Below, in pieces: positions 8,331 to 15,482 of a DNA stretch of 53,696 bases (within the stretch, counting starts at the first letter, position 1; the number at the start of each line of letters is the position of its first letter). A model generated the notes under the pieces. It worked only from the letters and a program-made list of their open reading frames with translations, was not told where the DNA came from and made no database searches. Origin of the DNA: an uncultured Bulleidia sp. (GTDB lineage: Bacteria > Bacillota_I > Bacilli_A > Erysipelotrichales > Erysipelotrichaceae); assembly GCA_934757945.1 (NCBI GenBank), contig CAKVLT010000003.1, positions 1 through 53,696 on the forward strand, written 5' to 3'. A program made the position numbers and the translations under genes.

Positions 8331-9257
8331 ATGAGAAACGCAATTATTATGGCAGGTGGTAAAGGGACAAGAATGAAATCCGTAACACCTAAAGTTTTAC
8401 ACAAAATTCTTGAAACACCACTTGTAGGATATGTCATTGATTCTTTGAAAGAAGCTGGTGCTGAAAGAATTGTAACAGTTGTTGGATACCGTCATGAAGT
8501 AGTGGAAAATGCCATGGAAGGCAAATGTGAATTTGCTGTACAGGAACCACAGTTAGGAACAGGCCATGCGGTCATGCAGGCAAGACAGCTTGAAAATGAA
8601 GAGGGTATTACTGTTGTGGCAAGCGGAGACTGCCCTTGTGTAAAAGCAGAAACCTATAAAAAGATGTATGAACTGTTAGGAGACGGAGATATGGCTGTAT
8701 TAACAGCTGTTCCTGAAGACAATGGTGCGTATGGAAGAGTTATCAGAAGACAGGATGGTACTGTAGAAAAGATTGTGGAATTTAAAGATTGTAATGAAGA
8801 AGAAAAGAAAGTCAGAGAAATCAATACAGGTATCTATGCTTTCAAGACACAGTCTTTATTCGAAGGTCTCAAACTCATCAAAAACGATAATGCACAGCAT
8901 GAATACTACCTGACAGACCTGGTGGAAATCTTACAGAACATGGGTAAGAAAGTAGTGGCTATTGCCTGTGATGACTGGAGAGAAGTGGAAGGTATCAATG
9001 ATAATGTGGCTCTTGCAGAGACTTCTAAGTACCTTCAGGGTGAAATCAATACAAAGTGGATGAAGGAAGGCGTGACGATTGTAGATCCTTCTGTTACCTA
9101 TATCGGTAAAGATGTACAGATTGGAAAAGAAGTGATAATTCATCCAAATACATACCTTTATGGACATACAGTGATTGAAGACAATGTAGAAATCTTCCCT
9201 GGAAGCTATCTGGTGGATGAAACGGTAAAAAGTAATTCAAAAGTTCAGATGAAGTAA
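8331..9257 (+). CDS. glmU: UDP-N-acetylglucosamine pyrophosphorylase, short GlmU lacking the acetyltransferase half
   Basis: N-terminal GlmU uridylyltransferase: GlcNAc-1-P + UTP to UDP-GlcNAc. Only 308 residues against about 450-460 for bifunctional GlmU. Visible: MAGGKGTRMKS...PKVLH, QEPQLGTGHA, GDCPCV, AYGRVIR, EINTGIY and the linker AEVEGIND-like segment (WREVEGINDN). About 60 residues of left-handed beta-helix follow (VDPSVTYIGKDVQIG) and then a clean stop. The missing part holds the CoA site and catalytic His of the GlcN-1-P acetyltransferase. The sequence after the stop shows no continuation, and the prs promoter begins at once, so this is a genuine short form rather than a frameshift. 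GGAGGA precedes the ATG. The glmU-prs order is conserved in Bacillota. Confidence 0.88.
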   Translation: MRNAIIMAGGKGTRMKSVTPKVLHKILETPLVGYVIDSLKEAGAERIVTVVGYRHEVVENAMEGKCEFAVQEPQLGTGHAVMQARQLENEEGITVVASGDCPCVKAETYKKMYELLGDGDMAVLTAVPEDNGAYGRVIRRQDGTVEKIVEFKDCNEEEKKVREINTGIYAFKTQSLFEGLKLIKNDNAQHEYYLTDLVEILQNMGKKVVAIACDDWREVEGINDNVALAETSKYLQGEINTKWMKEGVTIVDPSVTYIGKDVQIGKEVIIHPNTYLYGHTVIEDNVEIFPGSYLVDETVKSNSKVQMK

Positions 9258-9286
9258 TTGTTAAAGAAATGTGTTGACTATATAAT
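9258..9286 (+). promoter_or_regulatory. Promoter of prs
   Basis: TTGTTA (9258-9263), 17-nt spacer, TATAAT (9281-9286). It starts on the base after the glmU stop codon and lies 31 nt before the prs ATG. Confidence 0.7.
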
Positions 9287-9317
9287 AGATATGCATAAAT
9301 AGCAAAGGGAGAATAAA

Positions 9318-10283
9318 ATGGTTAAGGAAACTGTAGTGTTTGCTTTGACGGCAAACAAAAATCTAACGGAAGCGGTATGTAAAGAACTAAACCTGCCAGT
9401 AGGTAAAATTCGTGTTGAACATTTCGCTGATGGTGAAATTTTAGTAGAACCACAGGAGTCTTTACGTGGACGCTCTGTATTCATTATTCAGAGTACCTGT
9501 AATCCAGTTACAGAAAGACTGATGGAAGTGTTGATCTGCATTGATGCCTGCAAGAGAGCAAGTGCAAGTGAAATCAATGTCATCATGCCTTATTATGGTT
9601 ATGCAAGACAGGACCGTAAAGCAAAACCACGTCAGCCAATTACTTCTAAATTAGTTGCTGATCTGTTACAGGTTGCAGGAGCTGATCGTGTTGTAGTATT
9701 TGACTTACATGCTACACAGATTCAGGGATTCTTCAATATTCCTATCGATGATCTGACAGCAGTACCTATGATTGGTCAGTACTTTAAGGAAAAGAATTTC
9801 CCTAAAGATAAACTGGTAGTTGTATCTCCGGACCACGGTGGAGTTACTCGTGCAAGAAAACTTGCTGATATCTTGGATGCTCCAATCGCTATCATTGATA
9901 AGAGAAGACCAAAGCCAAACATGGTAGAAGCTCAGAACGTTATCGGTGATGTCAATGGTAAGATTTGCGTAGTAGTAGATGATATCTGTGATACAGCAGG
10001 AAGTCTGGTAGCTGGCTGTAAGATCTTAAAAGAACATGGTGCTGAAGAAATTTATACAGGTATTACACACGGTGTATTCTCCAGAGATGCCATTGATAAG
10101 ATTGAAAACTCTGTTATCAAGGAAATGGTCATTACAGATACTATTCCGTTAAATGAAGAACAGGAAGCTAAGACAACAAAAATCAAGGTCTTATCCGTTG
10201 CGGATATGATTGCCAAGACAATCGATGCTATTCAGAACCATACACCTGTATCCAATGTGTATGACGTATATAACAAACAATAA
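9318..10283 (+). CDS. prs: Ribose-phosphate pyrophosphokinase (PRPP synthetase)
   Basis: Makes PRPP from ribose-5-phosphate and ATP for nucleotide, His and Trp synthesis. 321 residues. Motifs: FADGEI, PYYGYARQDRK (ATP loop), the SPDHGGVTRAR region and the PRPP-binding loop VVVDDICDTAGS. AAAGGGAG precedes the ATG. It has its own promoter at 9258 and a strong terminator at 10297. Confidence 0.97.
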   Translation: MVKETVVFALTANKNLTEAVCKELNLPVGKIRVEHFADGEILVEPQESLRGRSVFIIQSTCNPVTERLMEVLICIDACKRASASEINVIMPYYGYARQDRKAKPRQPITSKLVADLLQVAGADRVVVFDLHATQIQGFFNIPIDDLTAVPMIGQYFKEKNFPKDKLVVVSPDHGGVTRARKLADILDAPIAIIDKRRPKPNMVEAQNVIGDVNGKICVVVDDICDTAGSLVAGCKILKEHGAEEIYTGITHGVFSRDAIDKIENSVIKEMVITDTIPLNEEQEAKTTKIKVLSVADMIAKTIDAIQNHTPVSNVYDVYNKQ

Positions 10284-10296
10284 TCATTTCTGAAAG

Positions 10297-10326
10297 AAGA
10301 CTATGAGAAATCATGGTCTTTTTTTT
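10297..10326 (+). terminator. Terminator of prs
   Basis: AAGACTATGA (10297-10306), GAAA tetraloop, TCATGGTCTT (10311-10320; one G-U pair), followed by T residues. Confidence 0.85.
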
Positions 10327-10355
10327 CATCTTAAGAATTAAATCTGTTGCATATA

Positions 10356-10400
10356 GATAGTACAGATGGTACAGTTATGTCAGATAGTACAGATAGTACA
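10356..10400 (+). promoter_or_regulatory. Five-unit 9-bp tandem operator before the GntR-ABC operon
   Basis: Units in strict 9-bp phase: GATAGTACA, GATGGTACA, GTTATGTCA (degenerate), GATAGTACA, GATAGTACA. Each pair of good units forms GTAC-N5-GTAC. The array lies between a possible -35 TTGCAT (10348-10353) and the ribosome site AAGGGGG (10403-10409), overlapping the expected -10. It is a likely binding region for the GntR protein encoded next, by analogy with autoregulated YtrA-type repressors. Confidence 0.55.
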
Positions 10401-10413
10401 GAAAGGGGGCAAT

Positions 10414-10770
10414 ATGTTCTTATTAAACGTTCAAAGCAAAGAACCTATCTTTGAACAGATACAGACGCAGATATTGAATTTTATTAAAGCGGGTGTATTA
10501 CAACCCGGAGACAGATTGCCAAGTGTAAGACAGCTGGCACAGGATAACGGTATTAATCCAAATACAGTATCCAAGGCATATATAGAACTGGAAAAGAACG
10601 GGTATGTATATAATCTGCCCAAGAAAGGTGTCTATGTAGCACAGATTAATCTGGATAACAGCAGAAAAGAGAAGTTATATCATCTTCTGACTCCGGTGAA
10701 AGAAGCTGGATATACAAAACAGGAGATTGTAGAGGGACTTGAAAAACTCTTTGAGGAGGTCACATGTTAA
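10414..10770 (+). CDS. GntR-family transcriptional regulator, YtrA subfamily
   Basis: 118 residues from the ATG at 10414, which has AAGGGGG at good spacing. A longer frame from 10366 would translate the operator repeat, so I reject it. An N-terminal winged helix (PIFEQIQTQIL...LPSVRQLAQDNGINPNTVSKAYIELEKNGYV) is followed by a short ~40-residue tail instead of a ligand domain, as in YtrA regulators that control ABC transporter operons. It overlaps the ABC ATPase gene by 7 nt. Probably an autorepressor acting on the 9-bp array upstream. Confidence 0.88.
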   Translation: MFLLNVQSKEPIFEQIQTQILNFIKAGVLQPGDRLPSVRQLAQDNGINPNTVSKAYIELEKNGYVYNLPKKGVYVAQINLDNSRKEKLYHLLTPVKEAGYTKQEIVEGLEKLFEEVTC

Positions 10771-11648
10771 AAATAGAAAAACTCAGTAAAAGTTTTGGGA
10801 ATAAACCGGTCCTGCAGGATCTGGAGCTGGAAGTACAGGAAGGTTCTATTTTCGGTCTTGTAGGTGTGAATGGTGCAGGTAAAAGTACATTATTACGATT
10901 GATTGCAGGTGTGTATGAACCGGATACAGGTCATGTCTGTTTCAATGATCAGGATACCTTCTGTGATATGGAAATCAAAAGTCATATTGCCTTTGTCAGT
11001 GACGACCAATACTATCCTGTAGGTGCTACTATCAGAAATATGAAAGATTTCTACAGTACTCTGTATCCTTTCTATGAAGAAGAATATCAGAAGTATCTGA
11101 AGATGTTTAATCTGGATGAAAAATCCAATATCTTAAATTTATCCAAAGGAAATAAAAGAAGGGTATCTCTATTATTTGCCCTGAGTACAAAACCAAAGTT
11201 ATTACTGCTGGATGAAGCATATGATGGATTAGAACCATTGATTCGTTATAAATTCAAGAAAGTATTAATGGATATGATTGAAGAAGAAGGTGTTTCCATT
11301 ATCATTTCCAGCCATAACCTGAAAGAACTGGAAGATATCTGTGATTCCTTCGGTATTCTGGAAGATGGAAAGATGGTAAGTTATGGTGACTTATTACAAT
11401 CCAAGGAACAGGTAAATAAATATCAGGTAGTCTTTAAAGAAGAAAAGACAAAAGAAGATTTCAGCACATTGCATATTCTGCATTTTGAAGCAGAAGGAAG
11501 AGTTGTCAAACTTGTAGTAAAAGGTGATGAAGAGGAAGTAAAGGCAACATTACAGCGTATGGATCCTTTATTACTGGATGTCTTACAGGTGAACTTTGAA
11601 GAATTATTTATCTATGAACTGGAAGGAAGGGGAGATATACATGAATAA
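10764..11648 (+). CDS. ABC transporter ATP-binding protein (YtrB-like)
   Basis: 294 residues. Walker A GVNGAGKST, a variant signature LSKGNKRR in place of LSGGQ, Walker B LLLLDEAYDGLEP and the switch His in ISSHNLKELED. The last ~85 residues are an extra C-terminal domain. The variant signature and GntR partner are typical of YtrB/EcsA-like exporters linked to envelope stress. It overlaps the permease gene by 8 nt. The substrate cannot be told from sequence. Confidence 0.88.
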   Translation: MLKIEKLSKSFGNKPVLQDLELEVQEGSIFGLVGVNGAGKSTLLRLIAGVYEPDTGHVCFNDQDTFCDMEIKSHIAFVSDDQYYPVGATIRNMKDFYSTLYPFYEEEYQKYLKMFNLDEKSNILNLSKGNKRRVSLLFALSTKPKLLLLDEAYDGLEPLIRYKFKKVLMDMIEEEGVSIIISSHNLKELEDICDSFGILEDGKMVSYGDLLQSKEQVNKYQVVFKEEKTKEDFSTLHILHFEAEGRVVKLVVKGDEEEVKATLQRMDPLLLDVLQVNFEELFIYELEGRGDIHE

Positions 11649-13122
11649 AAGTTATTTTCAGTATCTGCTGAAAAGTAAGAAGACCGCATGGTGTTTCTAT
11701 GCAGTGGTCTATCTGGCATTTTCTTTAGTGCAGTATATCGGTAAAATCAATACATCGATCACTTCCTGTTATATGGCAAGTTTTGTGGCAATGGGCATCA
11801 TATCCGGTATCGCAACATTTGTATTACCTATCTTTCTGTTCTCTTTCATTCACAGAAAGAGCAGTTGTGACATGTTTTTATCCATACCGGTGAACAGGAA
11901 AGAAATACTGATTACCACATTAGTATTCTGTTTCTTAGTTGCCTATGTACCATTTGTGACTGTTTCTTTTGCAGAGTATATTCTGCTTTGTGCTAAAACA
12001 ATTGGTTTTGTAGAGTATCTGAGATGTATATTGTTCTTTGGATTTGGATTAATGGTGATGTTGTTAGTGAATACAGCATGTTATGTATGTGCCAATAATA
12101 TTCTGGATGGTCTGATTATGATCAGTTCCTATACCTTTTTACCTCTGGTACTTGTATTACTGGAAGAAAGTGTTCTGAATCTGTATTCCACAAATAACTG
12201 GGGATATGCAGCAGTCCCAAAGGCGTTATATCTTTCTCCTGCAGCTATGTTTACTATAGGCATGGGGATGCTTACAAGTAATCTTCCAAATACAAAGGTC
12301 TATGATTTAGTCTGGGGAAATTATAAATTTGCGTATGTATTTGCAGGAATGCTCATATTTGGAATTCTTGCGGTAATTGTTCTTAAGAAGCAGTTTGTAA
12401 ACAGAAAAGCAGAAAGAGCAGAACAGGTATCCAATGATATCATGGCCTATCCGTTTATTATCAATATCTTTCTTCTGGCGTGTCTGATTCTGTTATCTGT
12501 AAGTTGTGTATCTGAAGGTTCTTATTCAGAAATGCTGATATTGTATGTACTGTTGTTTGTGGTATACATCCTTGCGACATGTATCTATAAGAGAAAGATA
12601 AAAGTATCTGCTAAGAATGTTATCTACTTTGTGGTGTGTTCTTTACTGACATTGGGAATGGCTAAATTTGCCTGGGTGAATAAAGGATTTGGTATAGCGT
12701 ATAAATATTCTCTTACAGAAGGAGAAACTTTAGAGTATTACTATTATGGTTCTTTTGAAGATGGAAAATCCGATCGGTATTATTACAAGAATATAAATTT
12801 TACAGTATCTATTCCAACAGATGAGATAGAACAGTACAATGAAGTTGTTCATCTTCTTGAAGTGAAAAGAGCCGAGGCAATTGACAGATATTTTGAGAAT
12901 CATGCCGAGTATTATGAGGATTCTTCAGGAAGTCTGACTGTCAGATCTTTAGTAAAAAAAGATACAGTCATTCATGGATATGGCTATTTTCTGAGTGATG
13001 GTTTTACTGTCAGTGAATTAAAAACTATTAACAAATACTGTGCTGTAACTATAGACTGCGTTGACAGTGATTATGTAAGTACAACATATACACTGGATGA
13101 ATATCTGAAGGAGGTGAAGTAA
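11641..13122 (+). CDS. ABC-2-type permease with C-terminal extracytoplasmic domain
   Basis: 493 residues from the ATG at 11641 (AAGGAAGGGGAG before it); the longer frame from 11596 overlaps the ATPase and lacks its own ribosome site. Six to seven hydrophobic segments occupy about residues 20-260. More helices run to about 355, followed by a ~140-residue hydrophilic, Tyr- and Glu-rich domain rich in YYYGSFEDGKSDRYY-like sequence. This resembles the permeases of YtrABC-type systems (DUF6449-like tail). It is the membrane partner of the preceding ATPase. Confidence 0.75.
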   Translation: MNKSYFQYLLKSKKTAWCFYAVVYLAFSLVQYIGKINTSITSCYMASFVAMGIISGIATFVLPIFLFSFIHRKSSCDMFLSIPVNRKEILITTLVFCFLVAYVPFVTVSFAEYILLCAKTIGFVEYLRCILFFGFGLMVMLLVNTACYVCANNILDGLIMISSYTFLPLVLVLLEESVLNLYSTNNWGYAAVPKALYLSPAAMFTIGMGMLTSNLPNTKVYDLVWGNYKFAYVFAGMLIFGILAVIVLKKQFVNRKAERAEQVSNDIMAYPFIINIFLLACLILLSVSCVSEGSYSEMLILYVLLFVVYILATCIYKRKIKVSAKNVIYFVVCSLLTLGMAKFAWVNKGFGIAYKYSLTEGETLEYYYYGSFEDGKSDRYYYKNINFTVSIPTDEIEQYNEVVHLLEVKRAEAIDRYFENHAEYYEDSSGSLTVRSLVKKDTVIHGYGYFLSDGFTVSELKTINKYCAVTIDCVDSDYVSTTYTLDEYLKEVK

Positions 13123-13123
13123 C

Positions 13124-13411
13124 ATGAACTTCTCATTGAATCAGGAAGAAAGAATTGTAACAAATAATGGCAAACAGTATCATCTGACACCAAAAGAATA
13201 TGAAATCCTGCAGTTTCTGATGGATCATCCGGATGAAATCTTTACACCAGAAGAAATCTATACTTCAACATGGAAAGAAAAACCTTTCCAGTGCAGACCT
13301 ATCATTTCTGTACATGTTCGACATATACGTGAAAAGATTGAAGAAGATCCGTCCAATCCAAAGTGGATTCGCTCTTTCTGGTGCAGAGGATACAGATTTG
13401 ATACAAAATAA
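13124..13411 (+). CDS. Stand-alone OmpR/PhoB-type winged-helix DNA-binding protein (no receiver domain)
   Basis: 95 residues covering just the Trans_reg_C fold: LTPKEYEILQFLMDHPDEIFTPEEIY, then the recognition segment ISVHVRHIREKIEEDP and the closing IRSFWCRGYRF. A normal response regulator has a ~120-residue phospho-acceptor domain before this; here the ATG lies one base after the permease stop, so nothing is missing by frameshift. It is the last gene of the GntR-ABC unit and is followed by a terminator. Its targets are unknown; it may act without phosphorylation. Confidence 0.82.
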   Translation: MNFSLNQEERIVTNNGKQYHLTPKEYEILQFLMDHPDEIFTPEEIYTSTWKEKPFQCRPIISVHVRHIREKIEEDPSNPKWIRSFWCRGYRFDTK

Positions 13412-13413
13412 AG

Positions 13414-13435
13414 TACAGCGAAAGCTGTATTTTTT
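13414..13435 (+). terminator. Terminator of the GntR-ABC operon
   Basis: TACAGC, GAAA loop, GCTGTA (13414-13429), then six T. Confidence 0.8.
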
Positions 13436-13440
13436 CTGTT

Positions 13441-13470
13441 AAAAAAGACATTTCAACAATGTGAAATGTC
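13441..13470 (-). terminator. Terminator of glyA
   Basis: GACATTTCA (13447-13455) and TGAAATGTC (13462-13470) form a perfect 9-bp stem. On the minus strand it is followed by a run of T (13446-13441). Confidence 0.82.
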
Positions 13471-13476
13471 CTTAGC

Positions 13477-14730
13477 TTATTCATAAATCGGATATTTTTT
13501 AACAAGAGTATCGACATCTTTGAGAATATCTTCTTTCTTGTTTTCAAAGTCTGTAGCTACTTCATACAGACACTTTGCAATGGTATCCATATCTTCTTCC
13601 TTAAAACCTCTGGAAGTGATGGCAGCTGTACCGATACGTACACCGCTTGTTACAAAAGGAGAACGAGGTTCGTTTGGAATGGTGTTTTTGTTTAAAGTGA
13701 TGTGGACTTCATCACAATTGTTCTGCATCTGTTTGCCTGTGATATCAAAATTAGTCAGATCCACAAGTACAAGATGATTGTCTGTACCACCGGAAACTAA
13801 TTGGAATCCATATTTCTTTAAGCTCTCTGCAAGTGCGGCACAGTTTTTAACAATCTGAGTCTGGTAGTCTTTAAAGGATGGCTGAAGAGCTTCTTTAAAG
13901 CAGACCGCTTTACCTGCGATGACATGTTCTAAAGGACCGCCTTGCGTACCAGGGAATACTGCTTTGTTAAAGTTGTATTTTTCGTTGGCTTCTTTTGTCG
14001 CAAGGATAAATCCGCCTCTTGGTCCTCTTAAAGTTTTATGGGTGGTAGAAGTCACTACATCTGCAATACCGACAGGGCTTGGATGTAATCCTGCAGCGAC
14101 AAGCCCGGCAATATGTGCCATATCTACCCATAATACAGCACCGACTTCATCGGCAATCTGACGGAATCTGTTGAAATCAATGATACGAGGATAAGCACTG
14201 GCACCTGCACAGATCATTTTAGGCTTACATTCTCTGGCAATGCGTTCTACTTCATCATAATCAATAAAACCTTCATCATTGACACCATAATGTACAGCAT
14301 TAAAGTAAGTGCCTGAAATATTGACCGGGGAGCCATGTGTTAAGTGACCTCCTGTATCCAATCCCATACCCAGAAGAGTATCTCCAGGTTTCAGAATGGC
14401 AAATTGTACTGCTAAGTTGGCATTGGCACCGGAATGAGGCTGTACATTGGCATATTCTGCACCAAATACTTTCTTTACTCTGTCGATGGCCAGAGTTTCT
14501 ATAGTGTCCACATTGGTGCAGCCTCCATAGTATCTTTTACCACTGTACCCTTCGGCATATTTATTCGTGGCAACCGAACCCATGGCCATCATGACTGCAG
14601 GTGAGACAATGTTTTCACTGGCAATCAGTTCAATCGTGTTTTGCTGGCGTGTGAATTCTGCTTCAAGAGCTTTTCCTACTTCTTCGTCTTCTTTGCAGAC
14701 GACGTTCATGGCTTCTTTAACTATGTTCAT
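13477..14730 (-). CDS. glyA: Serine hydroxymethyltransferase
   Basis: PLP enzyme converting serine and tetrahydrofolate to glycine and 5,10-methylene-THF. 417 residues, normal length. The PLP lysine is in TSTTHKTLRGPRGG; IELIASENIVSP and the PHSGANAN segment are conserved. GGAGG lies 10 nt before the ATG on the minus strand. It has its own terminator and is separated from the upstream cold-shock gene by that gene's terminator. Confidence 0.97.
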   Translation of the reverse strand: MNIVKEAMNVVCKEDEEVGKALEAEFTRQQNTIELIASENIVSPAVMMAMGSVATNKYAEGYSGKRYYGGCTNVDTIETLAIDRVKKVFGAEYANVQPHSGANANLAVQFAILKPGDTLLGMGLDTGGHLTHGSPVNISGTYFNAVHYGVNDEGFIDYDEVERIARECKPKMICAGASAYPRIIDFNRFRQIADEVGAVLWVDMAHIAGLVAAGLHPSPVGIADVVTSTTHKTLRGPRGGFILATKEANEKYNFNKAVFPGTQGGPLEHVIAGKAVCFKEALQPSFKDYQTQIVKNCAALAESLKKYGFQLVSGGTDNHLVLVDLTNFDITGKQMQNNCDEVHITLNKNTIPNEPRSPFVTSGVRIGTAAITSRGFKEEDMDTIAKCLYEVATDFENKKEDILKDVDTLVKKYPIYE

Positions 14731-14754
14731 ATGTATGAATCCTCCATTAAAGCC

Positions 14755-14760
14755 ATTATA
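14755..14760 (-). promoter_or_regulatory. -10 box of the glyA promoter
   Basis: TATAAT on the minus strand, 25 nt before the glyA ATG. The -35 region (CTGTTT-like) is weak. No riboswitch-like structure is evident in the 150-nt leader region. Confidence 0.4.
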
Positions 14761-14840
14761 GTCACTTCTTTGAGGAAAACAGCTGAAAACAGGAGTTTTG
14801 TAATAAGTTACAGAAATATATTTGAAATAAGTTACATAAT

Positions 14841-14863
14841 AAAAAAGATGGCATCGCCATCTT
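14841..14863 (-). terminator. Terminator of the cold-shock gene
   Basis: AAGATGGC (14845-14852) and GCCATCTT (14856-14863) with a 3-nt loop, followed on the minus strand by T residues (14846-14841). Confidence 0.82.
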
Positions 14864-14883
14864 CTTCATTTCCAAATCCTAAA

Positions 14884-15084
14884 TTATTGCTTTACGACGT
14901 TGGAAGCTTGAGGTCCACGGTCACTCTGTGTGATATCAAAACTTACAGCTTGACCTTCATCCAGGGTTTTAAAACCATCAGACTGAATTGCAGAGAAGTG
15001 AACGAAAACATCTGTTCCGTCTTCGGCTGTGATGAAACCATAGCCTTTTTCTGCATTAAACCATTTTACTTTGCCTGTTGCCAT
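14884..15084 (-). CDS. Cold-shock protein (CspA/CspB family)
   Basis: 66 residues, a single OB-fold cold-shock domain that binds single-stranded RNA/DNA. The RNP1 motif KGYGFIT and RNP2 motif VFVHFSA are intact, and WFNAEKGYGF is typical. AGGAG lies about 10 nt before the ATG on the minus strand. A TATAGT box on that strand (about 15140) implies a leader of roughly 50 nt. Monocistronic. Confidence 0.95.
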   Translation of the reverse strand: MATGKVKWFNAEKGYGFITAEDGTDVFVHFSAIQSDGFKTLDEGQAVSFDITQSDRGPQASNVVKQ

Positions 15085-15165
15085 TTTCTTGGTCTCCTAT
15101 TCTTTTGTACCCCATATTGTAAAGCAATGAAATACTATACAACTTAAAATACAACTAAAAGATAA

Positions 15166-15177
15166 CACGTATACGTG
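15166..15177. repeat. 12-bp perfect palindrome CACGTATACGTG
   Basis: Lies in the divergent region between the cold-shock gene and the metG T-box leader, upstream of both promoters. A second inverted repeat, GCGTAC (15203-15208)/GTACGC (15219-15224), follows and spans the -35 area of the metG promoter. Possible operators; no regulator is known. Confidence 0.35.
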
Positions 15178-15231
15178 GTTTCTTCAAGGGCAAAAGTGGT
15201 TTGCGTACTAGATTTTATGTACGCTTACAGA

Positions 15232-15237
15232 TATAAT
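15232..15237 (+). promoter_or_regulatory. -10 box of the metG T-box transcript
   Basis: TATAAT; the -35 region is poor and overlaps the GCGTAC/GTACGC inverted repeat. Confidence 0.5.
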
Positions 15238-15239
15238 AG

Positions 15240-15470
15240 GAAAGCAAAAGCGATGAAGAGAAGAGTATATGGTAACGGTACTGGAGAGAACAGGTGGCTG
15301 GTGAAAACCTGAAGTACTGAAGTTATAGAAGATGGTCTTGGAGCTAACTATATGACAGGTAATATAGTTCGTAGATGTTACGTTACAACAAAGAGTGGTC
15401 TGATAATCAGACAAGATAAAGGTGGTACCGCGTGCAAGACGTCCTTTCATGAAGGACGTTTTTATTTTTA
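15240..15470 (+). ncRNA. T-box riboswitch, tRNA-Met specifier, upstream of metG
   Basis: The diagnostic T-box AAAGGTGGTACCGCG is at 15418-15432, followed by the terminator ACGTCCTT/AAGGACGT (15439-15446/15452-15459) with a U tract. Stem I includes AGAGAAGAG on its 5' side and, on the 3' side, the sequence ATAGAAG-ATG-GTCTT, placing an AUG specifier at 15332-15334. This fits methionyl-tRNA synthetase downstream. The leader ends about 13 nt before the metG ATG. It would read uncharged tRNA-Met and allow read-through when Met-tRNA is low. Confidence 0.9.
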
Positions 15471-15482
15471 AAGGAGGACATT

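Noticed and set aside
10366..10413. N-terminal extension of the GntR regulator.
   Set aside because: It translates the 9-bp operator repeat (VQLCQIVQIVQ) and lacks a ribosome site; the ATG at 10414 has AAGGGGG.
14731..14883. Riboswitch (glycine or folate type) upstream of glyA.
   Set aside because: Only about 150 nt are available, most taken by the cold-shock terminator; no conserved motif was recognised.
14641..15147. Plus-strand open frame across the glyA start, the intergenic region and the cold-shock gene.
   Set aside because: Antisense to two well-supported genes and low in coding character.
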